A DNA stretch of 42,655 nt from an uncultured Pelagibacteraceae bacterium. Its GTDB lineage: Bacteria; Pseudomonadota; Alphaproteobacteria; Pelagibacterales; Pelagibacteraceae. Under the pieces are notes generated by a model, which saw only the letters and a program-made list of their open reading frames with translations, searched no databases and was not told the origin of the DNA. A program made the position numbers and the translations under genes. The stretch lies in contig CACNTB010000002.1 of the NCBI GenBank assembly GCA_902623305.1, forward strand, positions 1-42,655. Reading direction: 5' to 3'. Of the stretch, positions 17,197-25,385 are shown in pieces; position 1 is the stretch's first letter, and each line of letters begins with the position of its first letter.

Positions 17197-18207
17197 TTAA
17201 AGTGCTTTTTTGATTTTTTTTGCAGCATCACTTGAAACCCATTTACCCCAAACACTTTCTTGTGTTTTTAGGAATTCAATTGCAGCATCAGCACCTTCAG
17301 CTTGGTTTTCACCCATCCAAACTAACATACCGTTCATAACTGGGCCTGGATACGTTCTTTTCTTAAAGTATTCCATACCAGCGTTTCCAGCTGTTTTTTT
17401 GAAATTATCAGTAACGATTGTGTAAACCTCAGATTTTGTCCATGAAGTTTTTTTAGGGTTAGCACACTCTTGCTCTGGTAAAACAATACAACCATCCCAG
17501 TTGTCTTTACCACCCCATTCACCCATATCTACAGCTCTCATATCATATTTACCAATAATAGCTGTTGGTGACCAATAATAACCAAACCAGTTTTCACCTC
17601 GCTCAGCAGCTTTAGCAATTGATCCATCAAGTCCTGCAGCAGAACCTGTTTCAACAATTGCCCAACCTTTAGCTTCCATGTCCCAAGCTCTGAAATGGTT
17701 TCTGTTACTTAATTCACAGTTCCAACCTGGAGGACAAATATGGAAACCACCTTTTGATGGGTCTTCTGGGTGAGGAAATAGATCTGGTCTTGCTAAAATT
17801 GCTTCAGCAGTTGTAAGCTCTGGATGTTTTTTAAGTGTGTGAGGTAATACCCACCAACCTTCACCCAAACCAGTAATTGGCGCTTTGTTAAGTGAGTGCA
17901 TTTTTCCCTCATCAACAGCTTTATTCAAAGCGATGATAGCAGCGTTAGCCCAAAATTCTGGGGCAACATCTGGCTCACCTTTTTCTTGCATTGATGTAAA
18001 TGTAGGCATTGTAGCACCAGGCACTAATTCTACTGAACATCCATAACCTTCTTCTAATATGATTTTGTCAACTTCAGCCATAAAGTTCGCTGAAGCCCAG
18101 TTCATATTAGCAATTGTTATATTTCCACAGGCTGCATTAGCTACACTTCCAAAAGAAGTAAGTCCAAAAACAACAGCAAGTGAAATAAGTATTCTTTTAA
18201 TTTTCAT
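17197..18207 (-). CDS. OpuAC/ProX-type periplasmic glycine betaine-class binding protein
   Basis: Substrate-binding protein of an osmolyte ABC importer, 336 residues. Residues 1-26 form a clear signal peptide ending in VANA. The mature part is rich in tryptophan (NMNWASANF, EFWANAA, GEGWWVLPHTL, WVLP, WFGYYWSPT), as expected for the aromatic cage that holds a quaternary ammonium or sulfonium group. Two cysteine pairs (CPPGWNC and IVLPEQEC) may form disulfides. A good ribosome-binding site (GGGAGA) precedes the ATG. Downstream come the permease, the MetF-like gene and the DmdA-like gene. The ligand could be glycine betaine, DMSP or a relative; sequence alone does not decide. Confidence 0.9.
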   Translation of the reverse strand: MKIKRILISLAVVFGLTSFGSVANAACGNITIANMNWASANFMAEVDKIILEEGYGCSVELVPGATMPTFTSMQEKGEPDVAPEFWANAAIIALNKAVDEGKMHSLNKAPITGLGEGWWVLPHTLKKHPELTTAEAILARPDLFPHPEDPSKGGFHICPPGWNCELSNRNHFRAWDMEAKGWAIVETGSAAGLDGSIAKAAERGENWFGYYWSPTAIIGKYDMRAVDMGEWGGKDNWDGCIVLPEQECANPKKTSWTKSEVYTIVTDNFKKTAGNAGMEYFKKRTYPGPVMNGMLVWMGENQAEGADAAIEFLKTQESVWGKWVSSDAAKKIKKAL

Positions 18208-18441
18208 TTATATCTCCCAATGATTGTTTAAGGGAACATAGAAACATAACAGATTGTGAATTGCAAATTCCTTTCAACCTTAGATTGAAGTTAAATTGTC
18301 TTTATCATCAATTAATTTAAAGATAATGTTTATAAATGACTTTTTCTGCAAATTTTTTTTTCAAAGAATTTGTTTATATTTTAAATTGTAAGACTGTTTT
18401 TCAACAAATCATAATTAGAGAATCGTAATACATAACTTTAA
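18208..18441. promoter_or_regulatory. Divergent promoter region
   Basis: AT-rich intergenic DNA between the minus-strand osmolyte-binding-protein gene and the plus-strand Rieske/bhmT operon. Both transcripts must start here, but no -35/-10 pair is strong enough to name. I see no coding potential and no clear operator in it. Confidence 0.5.
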
Positions 18442-18484
18442 TTAATTCCAACTTTAACAAGGAGGTTTAATAAAAGTTGTAATG
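18442..18484 (+). promoter_or_regulatory. Candidate SAM-V-type riboswitch overlapping the ribosome-binding site
   Basis: A strong Shine-Dalgarno sequence, AAGGAGGT (18459-18466), lies 15 bases before the ATG, an unusual distance. It is embedded in a compact element: AACTTT (18450-18455) pairs with AAAGTT (18473-18478), and TTCC (18446-18449) can pair with GGAG (18461-18464) within the SD. The order of the arms is that of an H-type pseudoknot which would hide the SD. SAM-V riboswitches of SAR11 are H-type pseudoknots at ribosome-binding sites and are known from sulfur/methionine genes including bhmT-type operons (from memory). BHMT, a methionine-making enzyme, is the second gene here. Not verified with a covariance model. 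Confidence 0.55.
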
Positions 18485-19660
18485 AAAAAACTATCAGAAA
18501 TAGTTGATTTAAAAAAGATTAGAGTAGTTAATAGAGCTATAGATAAAGCTCACGGTTTACCAAATGAGTGTTACACTAATGAAGATTATCTTTCAGTAGA
18601 AAGAGCAAAAATTTTTGAGGACAAATGGGTCGTAATTGGCATAGGTAATTCTATTCCTAATATTGGTGATGCGAAACCATTTGATCTTTTAGGAATTCCT
18701 TTAATCATCCTTAGGGATAAGAATAATCAAATAAGAGTTTACCATAATGTTTGTAGTCATAGAGGTTATAAAATTCTTCAAGAGGATATAAAGATTAAAA
18801 ATGTTTTAAGATGTCCTTATCACTCTTGGTCTTATAATACGGAAGGAAAATTAGTAGCTACACCTCATATAGGTGGGATGAATAAACATAATTGCAATAA
18901 ATTTAACAAATCTGAGAGTAATCTTAAAGAAGTAAGGTCATATGTATGGCTTGATTTAATTTTCGTAAATTTAAATAACAATCAAATCGAATTTGAAAAA
19001 TATATTAAACCATTAAGCGATAGATGGGAAAAGTTTTGGCCAATAAAAGATAGAGATTTAATTGTTTACTCTAATGATTATGGATATTTTAATTTAAATG
19101 CAAAATGTAATTGGAAGTTTGCAATAGAAAATTATTGTGAAAGTTACCATCTTCCATGGGTACATCCTGGGCTAAACTCGTACTCTAAGATAGATGATCA
19201 CTATCATATTCAGGGTTTACCCAATCGTTTTGCTGGTCAAGGAACAATGGTTTATAAACCAAGATTTAAAAGTAATTTAAATTTTCCAACTTTTCCAAAT
19301 TGGCCACAAGATCGTGAACATATTGCCGAGTATGTAGCGATATTCCCAAATGTGATGTTAGGCATACACAAAGACCATTTTTATGCCTACTGGTTAGAAC
19401 CTATTAACAATGAATATACTAAAGAGCATATGGAAATTTATTATGTTGGAAATGAAGCGGCTAACTCAAAAAAATTTAAATCGTTAAGAAAGCAAAATTT
19501 CGAACTTTGGAAAGGAGTTCAAAGTGAAGATTTAAATATAATAGAAGGGATGCAGGATGGAAGGAAATCCCCCTCTTATAATGGGGGTAATTTTTCGCCA
19601 GTTATGGATAATCCAACCCATCATTTTCATAAATGGGTTGCAAATAATTTAATGAAATGA
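18482..19660 (+). CDS. Rieske non-haem iron oxygenase, alpha-subunit type
   Basis: Ring-hydroxylating-type oxygenase of 392 residues, choline/carnitine/betaine monooxygenase class. The Rieske [2Fe-2S] ligands are Cys91-x-His93 (CSHRGYK) and Cys111-x2-His114 (CPYHSW). The mononuclear iron site is NYCESYHLPWVH, with His223 and His228 and a bridging Glu220, and a late acidic ligand probably lies in EDLNIIEGMQ. First gene of the bhmT operon, 11 bp upstream of bhmT. A GbcA-like oxidative demethylation of glycine betaine, or oxidation of a related quaternary amine, fits the setting. No dedicated reductase (GbcB type) is in the window, so the electron donor must be elsewhere. The ATG is preceded by a strong but distant SD (see regulatory entry). 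Confidence 0.88.
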   Translation: MKKLSEIVDLKKIRVVNRAIDKAHGLPNECYTNEDYLSVERAKIFEDKWVVIGIGNSIPNIGDAKPFDLLGIPLIILRDKNNQIRVYHNVCSHRGYKILQEDIKIKNVLRCPYHSWSYNTEGKLVATPHIGGMNKHNCNKFNKSESNLKEVRSYVWLDLIFVNLNNNQIEFEKYIKPLSDRWEKFWPIKDRDLIVYSNDYGYFNLNAKCNWKFAIENYCESYHLPWVHPGLNSYSKIDDHYHIQGLPNRFAGQGTMVYKPRFKSNLNFPTFPNWPQDREHIAEYVAIFPNVMLGIHKDHFYAYWLEPINNEYTKEHMEIYYVGNEAANSKKFKSLRKQNFELWKGVQSEDLNIIEGMQDGRKSPSYNGGNFSPVMDNPTHHFHKWVANNLMK

Positions 19661-19671
19661 AAGGATAAATT

Positions 19672-20712
19672 ATGAGTAAAGATCTAATAACAAGGTTAAA
19701 TGAAGGGCCAATTATGTGTGCAGAAGGTTACCTTTTTGCAATGGAAAGAAGAGGTTATCTTTCAGCAGGACCATTCGTGCCCGAGGTTGTTTTAGAACAT
19801 CCTGAGGTAGTTACTCAGCTCCATAAAGAATTTATAAGAGCAGGTTCAGACGTTGTTCAGGCATTTACTTATTATGGGCATAGAGAAAAGCTTAGAATAA
19901 TAGGTAAAGAGCATTTGTTAGAGCCAATGCAAAAAAATGCACTTAAAATTGCAAAAGATGCTGCTGCTGAATTTAAGGATCTTGATTTGATGGTTTGTGG
20001 AGATGTAGCAAATACAAATGTATTTGATCCTGCTGATGCAAATACACACAAACAATGTCAACAGATGTATGAAGAACAAGTTGCTTGGGCAAAAGAAGCT
20101 GGAGTAGATTTTGTTATTGCTGAAACAATTAGCTGGACAGACGAAATGAAAATTGCATTAAAAGCAATTAAAGATGCAGGACTAATTGCAGTTTGTAATT
20201 TTGCGATTCCAAGAGGAGATAAAACTAGAGAAGGGCATAGTGCTGAAGATGCATGTAAAATGATAGAAGATTTAGGTGCTGATGTGGTTGGATTAAATTG
20301 CTACAGAGGACCCGAGATGACAATGAAACTTTTAAAAAAAGTAAGAGATAAAGTTTCGTGTCATGTATCAGGACTTCCGGTTCCTTATAGAACCACAGAA
20401 AAAGAACCTGGTTTTTTAAATATTACAGATCATGGTTGTGATTGTATCCCTGGAGGCAATGCTTTTCCTGTTGCTTTAGATAATTTATTTTGTAACAGAT
20501 TTGAAATGGCAGAATTTGCAAAAGATTGTGTGAAAAATAAAATAAATTTTATAGGTATATGTTGTGGTGCAGAAGCTCATCATGTCAGAGAGATGTCAGT
20601 TGCAATTGGAAAAAAACCAATTTCAATGAAATATATGCCAGATATGAGCAAACATTTTCACCATGGCACTGACAAGTCATTAAAAAAAGTAAATAAAGAA
20701 ATTAAATACTGA
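19672..20712 (+). CDS. bhmT: Betaine-homocysteine S-methyltransferase
   Basis: Zinc-dependent methyltransferase that moves a methyl group from glycine betaine to homocysteine, giving dimethylglycine and methionine. It has 346 residues. The three zinc-binding cysteines are Cys210 in GLNCYRG and Cys297-Cys298 in GICCGAE, and the FVPEVVLEHPE opening fits the BHMT branch of the homocysteine methyltransferase family. An SD (AAAGGA) precedes the ATG. The stop overlaps the next ATG (TGATG), and that gene encodes the enzyme for the dimethylglycine product. As SAR11 cells have limited sulfur assimilation, this is probably a main methionine route. Confidence 0.93.
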   Translation: MSKDLITRLNEGPIMCAEGYLFAMERRGYLSAGPFVPEVVLEHPEVVTQLHKEFIRAGSDVVQAFTYYGHREKLRIIGKEHLLEPMQKNALKIAKDAAAEFKDLDLMVCGDVANTNVFDPADANTHKQCQQMYEEQVAWAKEAGVDFVIAETISWTDEMKIALKAIKDAGLIAVCNFAIPRGDKTREGHSAEDACKMIEDLGADVVGLNCYRGPEMTMKLLKKVRDKVSCHVSGLPVPYRTTEKEPGFLNITDHGCDCIPGGNAFPVALDNLFCNRFEMAEFAKDCVKNKINFIGICCGAEAHHVREMSVAIGKKPISMKYMPDMSKHFHHGTDKSLKKVNKEIKY

Positions 20713-23117
20713 TGGAAAAAAATGCAAAGGTAGTAATTATAGGAGGTGGCGTAGTAGGTTGCTCTATACTTTATCACTTATCTAAATTTGGATTGAAGGA
20801 TTGTATTTTGCTTGAGAGAAACGAGCTTACTTCAGGTTCATCTTGGCATGCTGCAGGAAACGTTCATGTAATTTCTTCAGATCCTAATATTTCTAGAATG
20901 ATGGCGTACACAATAGGTCTATATAAAGAGATTGAAAAAGAGTCAGGTCACTCAACAGGATTTAAACCAAGTGGAGGATTTTATTTAGCATCAAATGAAG
21001 TATGGGCTGATTATTTAAAAAGAGAAAGATCAAAAGCAAGATACATGGGACTTGATCAAGAATTTATTTCTTTAGAGGAAGTAAAAAAGAAACATCCTTT
21101 AATAGATCCATCTAGATATTTGTTAGCATTATGGGATCCTATTGATGGAGAAGTTGACCCGTCAGGGGTTACATATGCGTTTGCTAAAGCTGCAAAGGTT
21201 CATGGAGGAAAGTATTACACTCATACAGTTGTTAAAGATACTAAACAAAAAGAGGATGGAACTTGGGATGTTTACACTGAAAAAGGAAACGTTAATGCAG
21301 AAATTGTAATTAACGCTGGTGGTTTGTGGGCTAGAGAAGTTGGACAATTAGCTGGTTTAAATCTTCCTGTTCAGCCGATGGAGCATCATTACCTGATAAC
21401 GGAACCTATTCCAGAAATAGAGGCAATGGGTGACCAAAGACTACCTATAGGAACTGATTTTGAAGGAAATATTTACTTTAGACAAGAGGGAAAAGGAATG
21501 TTGCTTGGAACATATGAACCGAAATCAACCCCTTGGAAAGTAGAGGGTACACCAATGAATTTTGGCCATGAGTTACTTGAGCCAAAGTTAGATAATATTC
21601 AGGATAGATTGGCTATTGGTTTTGAGAGAATGCCTGCATTAGAGCGCGCAGGTATTAAGAATATAGTTAATGGACCTTTTACTTTTGGTCCAGATGGAAG
21701 TCCTCTGATTGGTCCAGTACCAGGAATGAAAAATTATTGGGTTGCAGTTGGTGTTATGGCTGGTTTCTGTCAAGGTGGAGGAGTTGGAAAATGTATAGCA
21801 GAATGGATTATTGACGGCGAACCTTCTATTGATGTTTGGGCAATGGATGTTGCAAGATTTGGAGATTATGCATCACCCCAATATGGAACAATAAAATCTT
21901 CAGAAAATTATGAGAGAAGATTTATAATGACTTTTCCAAACGAAACTTTACCAAAAGGAAGAAAACAAAAAACTACTGCACTATTTGATCGTTTTGTAAA
22001 TCAAGGTGCTGTTATGGGAGATAGCTTTGGATTAGAAAATGTTTTGTGGTTTGCAAATAACAAAGAAGATGCTCACGAAGAGCCTACTATTAAAAGATCG
22101 AGATCACATGACTATGTTTCAAAAGAAGTTATTAATGTAAGAGAAAATGTTGGTTTAATTGAAGTTGCTAATTTTTCAAAACATGAATTCAAAGGTCCTG
22201 ATGCAAGAAAATTTTTAGATCACATAATGGCTGGAAGACTTCCAAAACCAGGAAGAATATCTTTATCACCAATGTTATCATATAGAGGAAAGTTATGTGG
22301 TGATTTAACTGTAGCTTGTTTAGATGAAAATGAATTCATGGTATTTGGTTCTGGAGCTGCTCAAGAAATGCATAGACGTTGGTTTGAAAGTCATTTAGAT
22401 AAATTTAATTTAAGTTACTCTAATAGATCCGACGAATATCATGGACTGTCTATTGCAGGACCTAACTCAAGAAAAGTATTAGAAAAAATTGTAAGAGATG
22501 ATGTTTCAAATGATAAGTTTAAATTTAGAGACTCAAGAAGAATGTTTGTTGGTGGAGTTCCAGCAATAATAAATAGAATTTCATTTACAGGTGAACTTGG
22601 TTATGAAATTTATGTAGCCCCCCATTACCAATTAAAGCTTTACGAAGAATTAATTGAAGCTGGTAAAGAATTTAATATTAAACCTTTTGGTGGAAGAGCA
22701 TTAATGTCAATGAGGTTGGAGAAAAATTGGGGAGCTTGGACTTTGGATTACAGACCAGATTTTACCGCAAGAGAAACAGGCTTAGATACTTTTATTAATT
22801 GGGATAAAGAATTTATTGGTAAAAAAAGTGCACAAAACGAAAATTCTTCAAATAAACTAACACCGTTAATTGTTGAAACAAATGATATTGATGTAACAAA
22901 TAACGAAGCTGTAATGAATGGAGATAAAACTATTGGCTATGTAACCTCAGGTGGATTTGCACATTTTGTAAATAAGAGTGTAGCTTTTACTTTTATTGAT
23001 CAAAAAAACATTCAATCTGAAAATAAAATTCAAGTGGAGATAAATGGAGATTTATTTAATTGTTCAATAATTAAAGAACCACTTTACGATCCAAGTGGTC
23101 AAAAAATGAGAAGTTAA
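20712..23117 (+). CDS. Dimethylglycine dehydrogenase-type flavoprotein, paralogue 1
   Basis: Two-domain DMGDH/sarcosine-dehydrogenase family enzyme, 801 residues. The N-terminal DAO domain (1-about 390) has the GGGVVGCS dinucleotide motif (11-18) and SGSSWHAAG, in which His46 matches the covalently flavinylated histidine of DMGDH. The C-terminal GcvT-type folate domain (about 420-801) has RISFTGELGYEIYV. It oxidises dimethylglycine to sarcosine, sends the methyl carbon to THF and gives electrons to ETF. Coupled directly to bhmT (1 bp overlap), so dimethylglycine made by BHMT is the probable substrate. A second, similar gene lies at 30739; which one acts on which methylamine is uncertain. Confidence 0.9.
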   Translation: MEKNAKVVIIGGGVVGCSILYHLSKFGLKDCILLERNELTSGSSWHAAGNVHVISSDPNISRMMAYTIGLYKEIEKESGHSTGFKPSGGFYLASNEVWADYLKRERSKARYMGLDQEFISLEEVKKKHPLIDPSRYLLALWDPIDGEVDPSGVTYAFAKAAKVHGGKYYTHTVVKDTKQKEDGTWDVYTEKGNVNAEIVINAGGLWAREVGQLAGLNLPVQPMEHHYLITEPIPEIEAMGDQRLPIGTDFEGNIYFRQEGKGMLLGTYEPKSTPWKVEGTPMNFGHELLEPKLDNIQDRLAIGFERMPALERAGIKNIVNGPFTFGPDGSPLIGPVPGMKNYWVAVGVMAGFCQGGGVGKCIAEWIIDGEPSIDVWAMDVARFGDYASPQYGTIKSSENYERRFIMTFPNETLPKGRKQKTTALFDRFVNQGAVMGDSFGLENVLWFANNKEDAHEEPTIKRSRSHDYVSKEVINVRENVGLIEVANFSKHEFKGPDARKFLDHIMAGRLPKPGRISLSPMLSYRGKLCGDLTVACLDENEFMVFGSGAAQEMHRRWFESHLDKFNLSYSNRSDEYHGLSIAGPNSRKVLEKIVRDDVSNDKFKFRDSRRMFVGGVPAIINRISFTGELGYEIYVAPHYQLKLYEELIEAGKEFNIKPFGGRALMSMRLEKNWGAWTLDYRPDFTARETGLDTFINWDKEFIGKKSAQNENSSNKLTPLIVETNDIDVTNNEAVMNGDKTIGYVTSGGFAHFVNKSVAFTFIDQKNIQSENKIQVEINGDLFNCSIIKEPLYDPSGQKMRS

Positions 23118-23743
23118 TGGCACAAAAAGATGTAGGAAACAAAATTCCAATTTATAAACTTAAAACTACCGATGAAGTTATGAGGTACTACGATGAGTGG
23201 GGAGATAAAGATAAATATAATAAAGACATGGTTGATTGGAATTACACAGGACCTAAAGAAACTTCAGAAATATTTAACAAATATGAAAAAAATAAAGATA
23301 CCTTAATCTTTGATGCTGGATGTGGAACAGGTTTAGTTGGGCTGGAACTTAAAAAATATAGTTTTAAAAATTTTCATGGAGCCGATTTATCTCAAACTTT
23401 AATAGACACTGTACCAAAAGATCTTTATCAAAAATTAGTAAAGGTTGATTTAAATAAACCAATAGAAGTTGAGGACAACTTTTATGGTGGAGTTATGTGT
23501 GTTGGAACATTTACTTTTGGGCATGTGAAACCAAATGCATTAGATGAATTTATAAGAATAACAAAACCAGGTGGTTTAATTTGCTTCACGATTAATGAAG
23601 GAATTCATGAAGAGTATGGTTTTGATAAAAAAATTGATATACTTAAAGATAGTAATAAGTGGGAAGAAGTAGAATTTTTTAAATCCGACTATATTGCAAG
23701 CAAAGATGTTAACGCATGGTTAGGTTTGTATAGAGTATTATGA
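23117..23743 (+). CDS. Class I SAM-dependent methyltransferase
   Basis: Rossmann-fold methyltransferase of 208 residues. Motif I is DAGCGTGLVG (66-75); later motifs are GADLSQTLI (acidic ribose-binding residue), GVMCVGTFTFGHV and the RITKPGGLICFTIN strand typical of small-molecule methyltransferases. The start overlaps the DMGDH stop by one base and the stop overlaps the next gene by 4 bp, so it belongs to the bhmT operon. The acceptor is unknown. It could methylate an amine, thiol or acid to make or salvage an osmolyte, or consume SAM made from the methionine that BHMT provides. Confidence 0.85.
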   Translation: MAQKDVGNKIPIYKLKTTDEVMRYYDEWGDKDKYNKDMVDWNYTGPKETSEIFNKYEKNKDTLIFDAGCGTGLVGLELKKYSFKNFHGADLSQTLIDTVPKDLYQKLVKVDLNKPIEVEDNFYGGVMCVGTFTFGHVKPNALDEFIRITKPGGLICFTINEGIHEEYGFDKKIDILKDSNKWEEVEFFKSDYIASKDVNAWLGLYRVL

Positions 23744-24978
23744 GGTTTAGTAGAAAAATAGCTCCTGAGATAAAACCAAGACAAAATTTTATTACTAAAA
23801 AAAGATTAAGAGAGGACGAAATTAATTTTGATAAATTAAGATTTTATCGTTTAGATAGGGTTAGAAAAGAATTAGTAAAAAATAATTTAGAAGCTTGTAT
23901 TCTATTTGATCCAGTGAATGTTCGTTACGCTTTAGATACTGTGAACATGAGTGTCTATAATATGCATAATTTAACAAGATATTGTTTTGTACCGGTCAAT
24001 GGACCAACTATTCTTTATGAGTATTTTAATTGTGAAATATTATCGAAACATTTAAATCTAATTGATGAAATAAGACCTGCAATCACATGGGATTATTTTA
24101 GTAATGGAGACCAAGCAGACAATCAATTATTAAAATGGATAGATGAAGTTAAAGACTTATCAAAGAATTATTTTAAATCAAAAAAAATTGCAATTGATGT
24201 TTTAAATGGTCCTGCGGTTGCAGCTTTAAATAAAGAAGGTATTGAAGTTGTAGATGCAAAATTGATTTTAGAACAAGCTAGAGTAATAAAATCACCTGAT
24301 GAATTAAAATGTATGAAAGCAGCAATAGAAGTTGCAGAAAAAGGTGTTTCAAAAATGAGGTCTGAGTTAAAACCTGGAATGACCGAAGATGAGCTTTGGT
24401 CAATTCTACATAAAACAAATATTGAAAATGGTGGAGAATGGATTGAATGTAGAATTTTGTCATCTGGACAAAGAACTAATCCTTGGATGCAAGAAAGTAG
24501 TAATAAAGTAATTCAACATGGAGAAATTGTTGCTTTTGATACCGATATGGTTGGTCCGTATGGATATTGCGCAGATATTTCAAGAGCATTTGTGGTTGGT
24601 AATAAGTTTAACGACTCACAAAAAAAATTGTATGGGATGGCTTTAGATCAAATAAATCATAATTCTAGACTTATTAAAGATGGCGTCTCTTTTAAGGAGT
24701 TTACAGAAAAATCTTGGGTGTTACCTGAAGACTATTATCCTAATAGATATTCAGTAATGGTTCACGGAATTGGTATGTGTGACGAATGGCCCGCAATTAG
24801 ATATCCTAATGATGGTGGTGATAGAAGTGGAACATTCTTTAAAAATATGACTATAACCGTAGAGAGTTATATTGGGAAAGTTGGTGGGAGAGAAGGTGTT
24901 AAACTTGAGCAACAATATTTAGTAGCTGAAAATGGACTTGAATTAATGTCTCATCATCCATTAGAAGATATTTCATGA
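23740..24978 (+). CDS. M24-family metalloenzyme closely resembling DMSP lyase DddP
   Basis: Pita-bread (M24) fold protein of 412 residues. Stretches match DddP more than aminopeptidase P: FDPVNVRYALDTVNM (56-70), GGEWIECRILSSGQRTNPW (231-249) and HGIGMCDEWP (342-351). Metal ligands by the M24 pattern are Asp269, Asp279, His342, Glu375 and Glu390, and the additional Asp267, Tyr337 and Asp348 sit at the spacing of DddP residues Asp295, Tyr366 and Asp377 (numbering from memory). A counterpart of DddP Trp178 is not evident. DddP cleaves DMSP to DMS and acrylate; M24 relatives with other substrates exist. It overlaps both neighbours by 4 bp within the bhmT operon. Confidence 0.75.
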   Translation: MRFSRKIAPEIKPRQNFITKKRLREDEINFDKLRFYRLDRVRKELVKNNLEACILFDPVNVRYALDTVNMSVYNMHNLTRYCFVPVNGPTILYEYFNCEILSKHLNLIDEIRPAITWDYFSNGDQADNQLLKWIDEVKDLSKNYFKSKKIAIDVLNGPAVAALNKEGIEVVDAKLILEQARVIKSPDELKCMKAAIEVAEKGVSKMRSELKPGMTEDELWSILHKTNIENGGEWIECRILSSGQRTNPWMQESSNKVIQHGEIVAFDTDMVGPYGYCADISRAFVVGNKFNDSQKKLYGMALDQINHNSRLIKDGVSFKEFTEKSWVLPEDYYPNRYSVMVHGIGMCDEWPAIRYPNDGGDRSGTFFKNMTITVESYIGKVGGREGVKLEQQYLVAENGLELMSHHPLEDIS

Positions 24979-25385
24979 AAATAATTTTAGTAATGGGCCT
25001 TCCAGGTGCTGGAAAGACAACCTTGGCTGATGAAATTGCTCCACTTCTTAATGCAAAAAGACTGAATGCTGATGAAGTTAGAAAAGCAGCTAATGACTGG
25101 GATTTTTCAGCGGAGGGAAGAGTACGTCAAGCAAAACGAATGGCAGACTTTGCTGTAAAAATAAAAAATGAGGGATATTATGTAATTGCAGATTTTGTAG
25201 CACCAACACCAGAAGCTAGAAAGTTATTTCCAGCTGATTATATTATATGGGTGGATACAATTAAAAAAGGAAGGTTTGAAGACACTAACCAAATGTTCGT
25301 AAATCCTGAAAAATTTAATTTTAAAGTGACCACTCAAGATGCAAAAAATTGGGCACCAAAAATTGCAGAGGAGATAAAAAAATGA
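24975..25385 (+). CDS. Small P-loop kinase (adenylylsulfate-kinase-like)
   Basis: P-loop NTPase of 136 residues with Walker A GLPGAGKTT (8-16, Lys14). It is much like the APS kinase/CysC core: RLNADEVRKAAND resembles the substrate-binding DGDxxR region, and IADFVAPTPEARKLF matches the strand plus FISPFRxxR helix of CysC. It is shorter than true CysC (about 200), and the phosphoacceptor is unclear. It overlaps its neighbours upstream and downstream (ATGA at both ends), so expression with the next nucleotidyltransferase is tightly coupled. A real APS kinase role would need ATP sulfurylase, which is not seen; a kinase for a small hydroxylated metabolite is possible. Confidence 0.75.
   Translation: MKIILVMGLPGAGKTTLADEIAPLLNAKRLNADEVRKAANDWDFSAEGRVRQAKRMADFAVKIKNEGYYVIADFVAPTPEARKLFPADYIIWVDTIKKGRFEDTNQMFVNPEKFNFKVTTQDAKNWAPKIAEEIKK

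Noticed and set aside
18208-18441. Glycine riboswitch, known from SAR11, sought before the bhmT operon
   Set aside because: The characteristic glycine aptamer motifs are not recognisable; the SD-proximal pseudoknot fits a SAM-V-like element better.
19569-19587. CCCCC/GGGGG hairpin followed by TAATTTTT
   Set aside because: Resembles a terminator but lies well inside the Rieske oxygenase coding region; the stem is only 5 bp.
25349-25381. Upstream ATG extending the nucleotidyltransferase by 11 residues
   Set aside because: The extra residues lie within the kinase gene and come before the conserved domain; the ATG at 25382 in the ATGA overlap fits the operon pattern.
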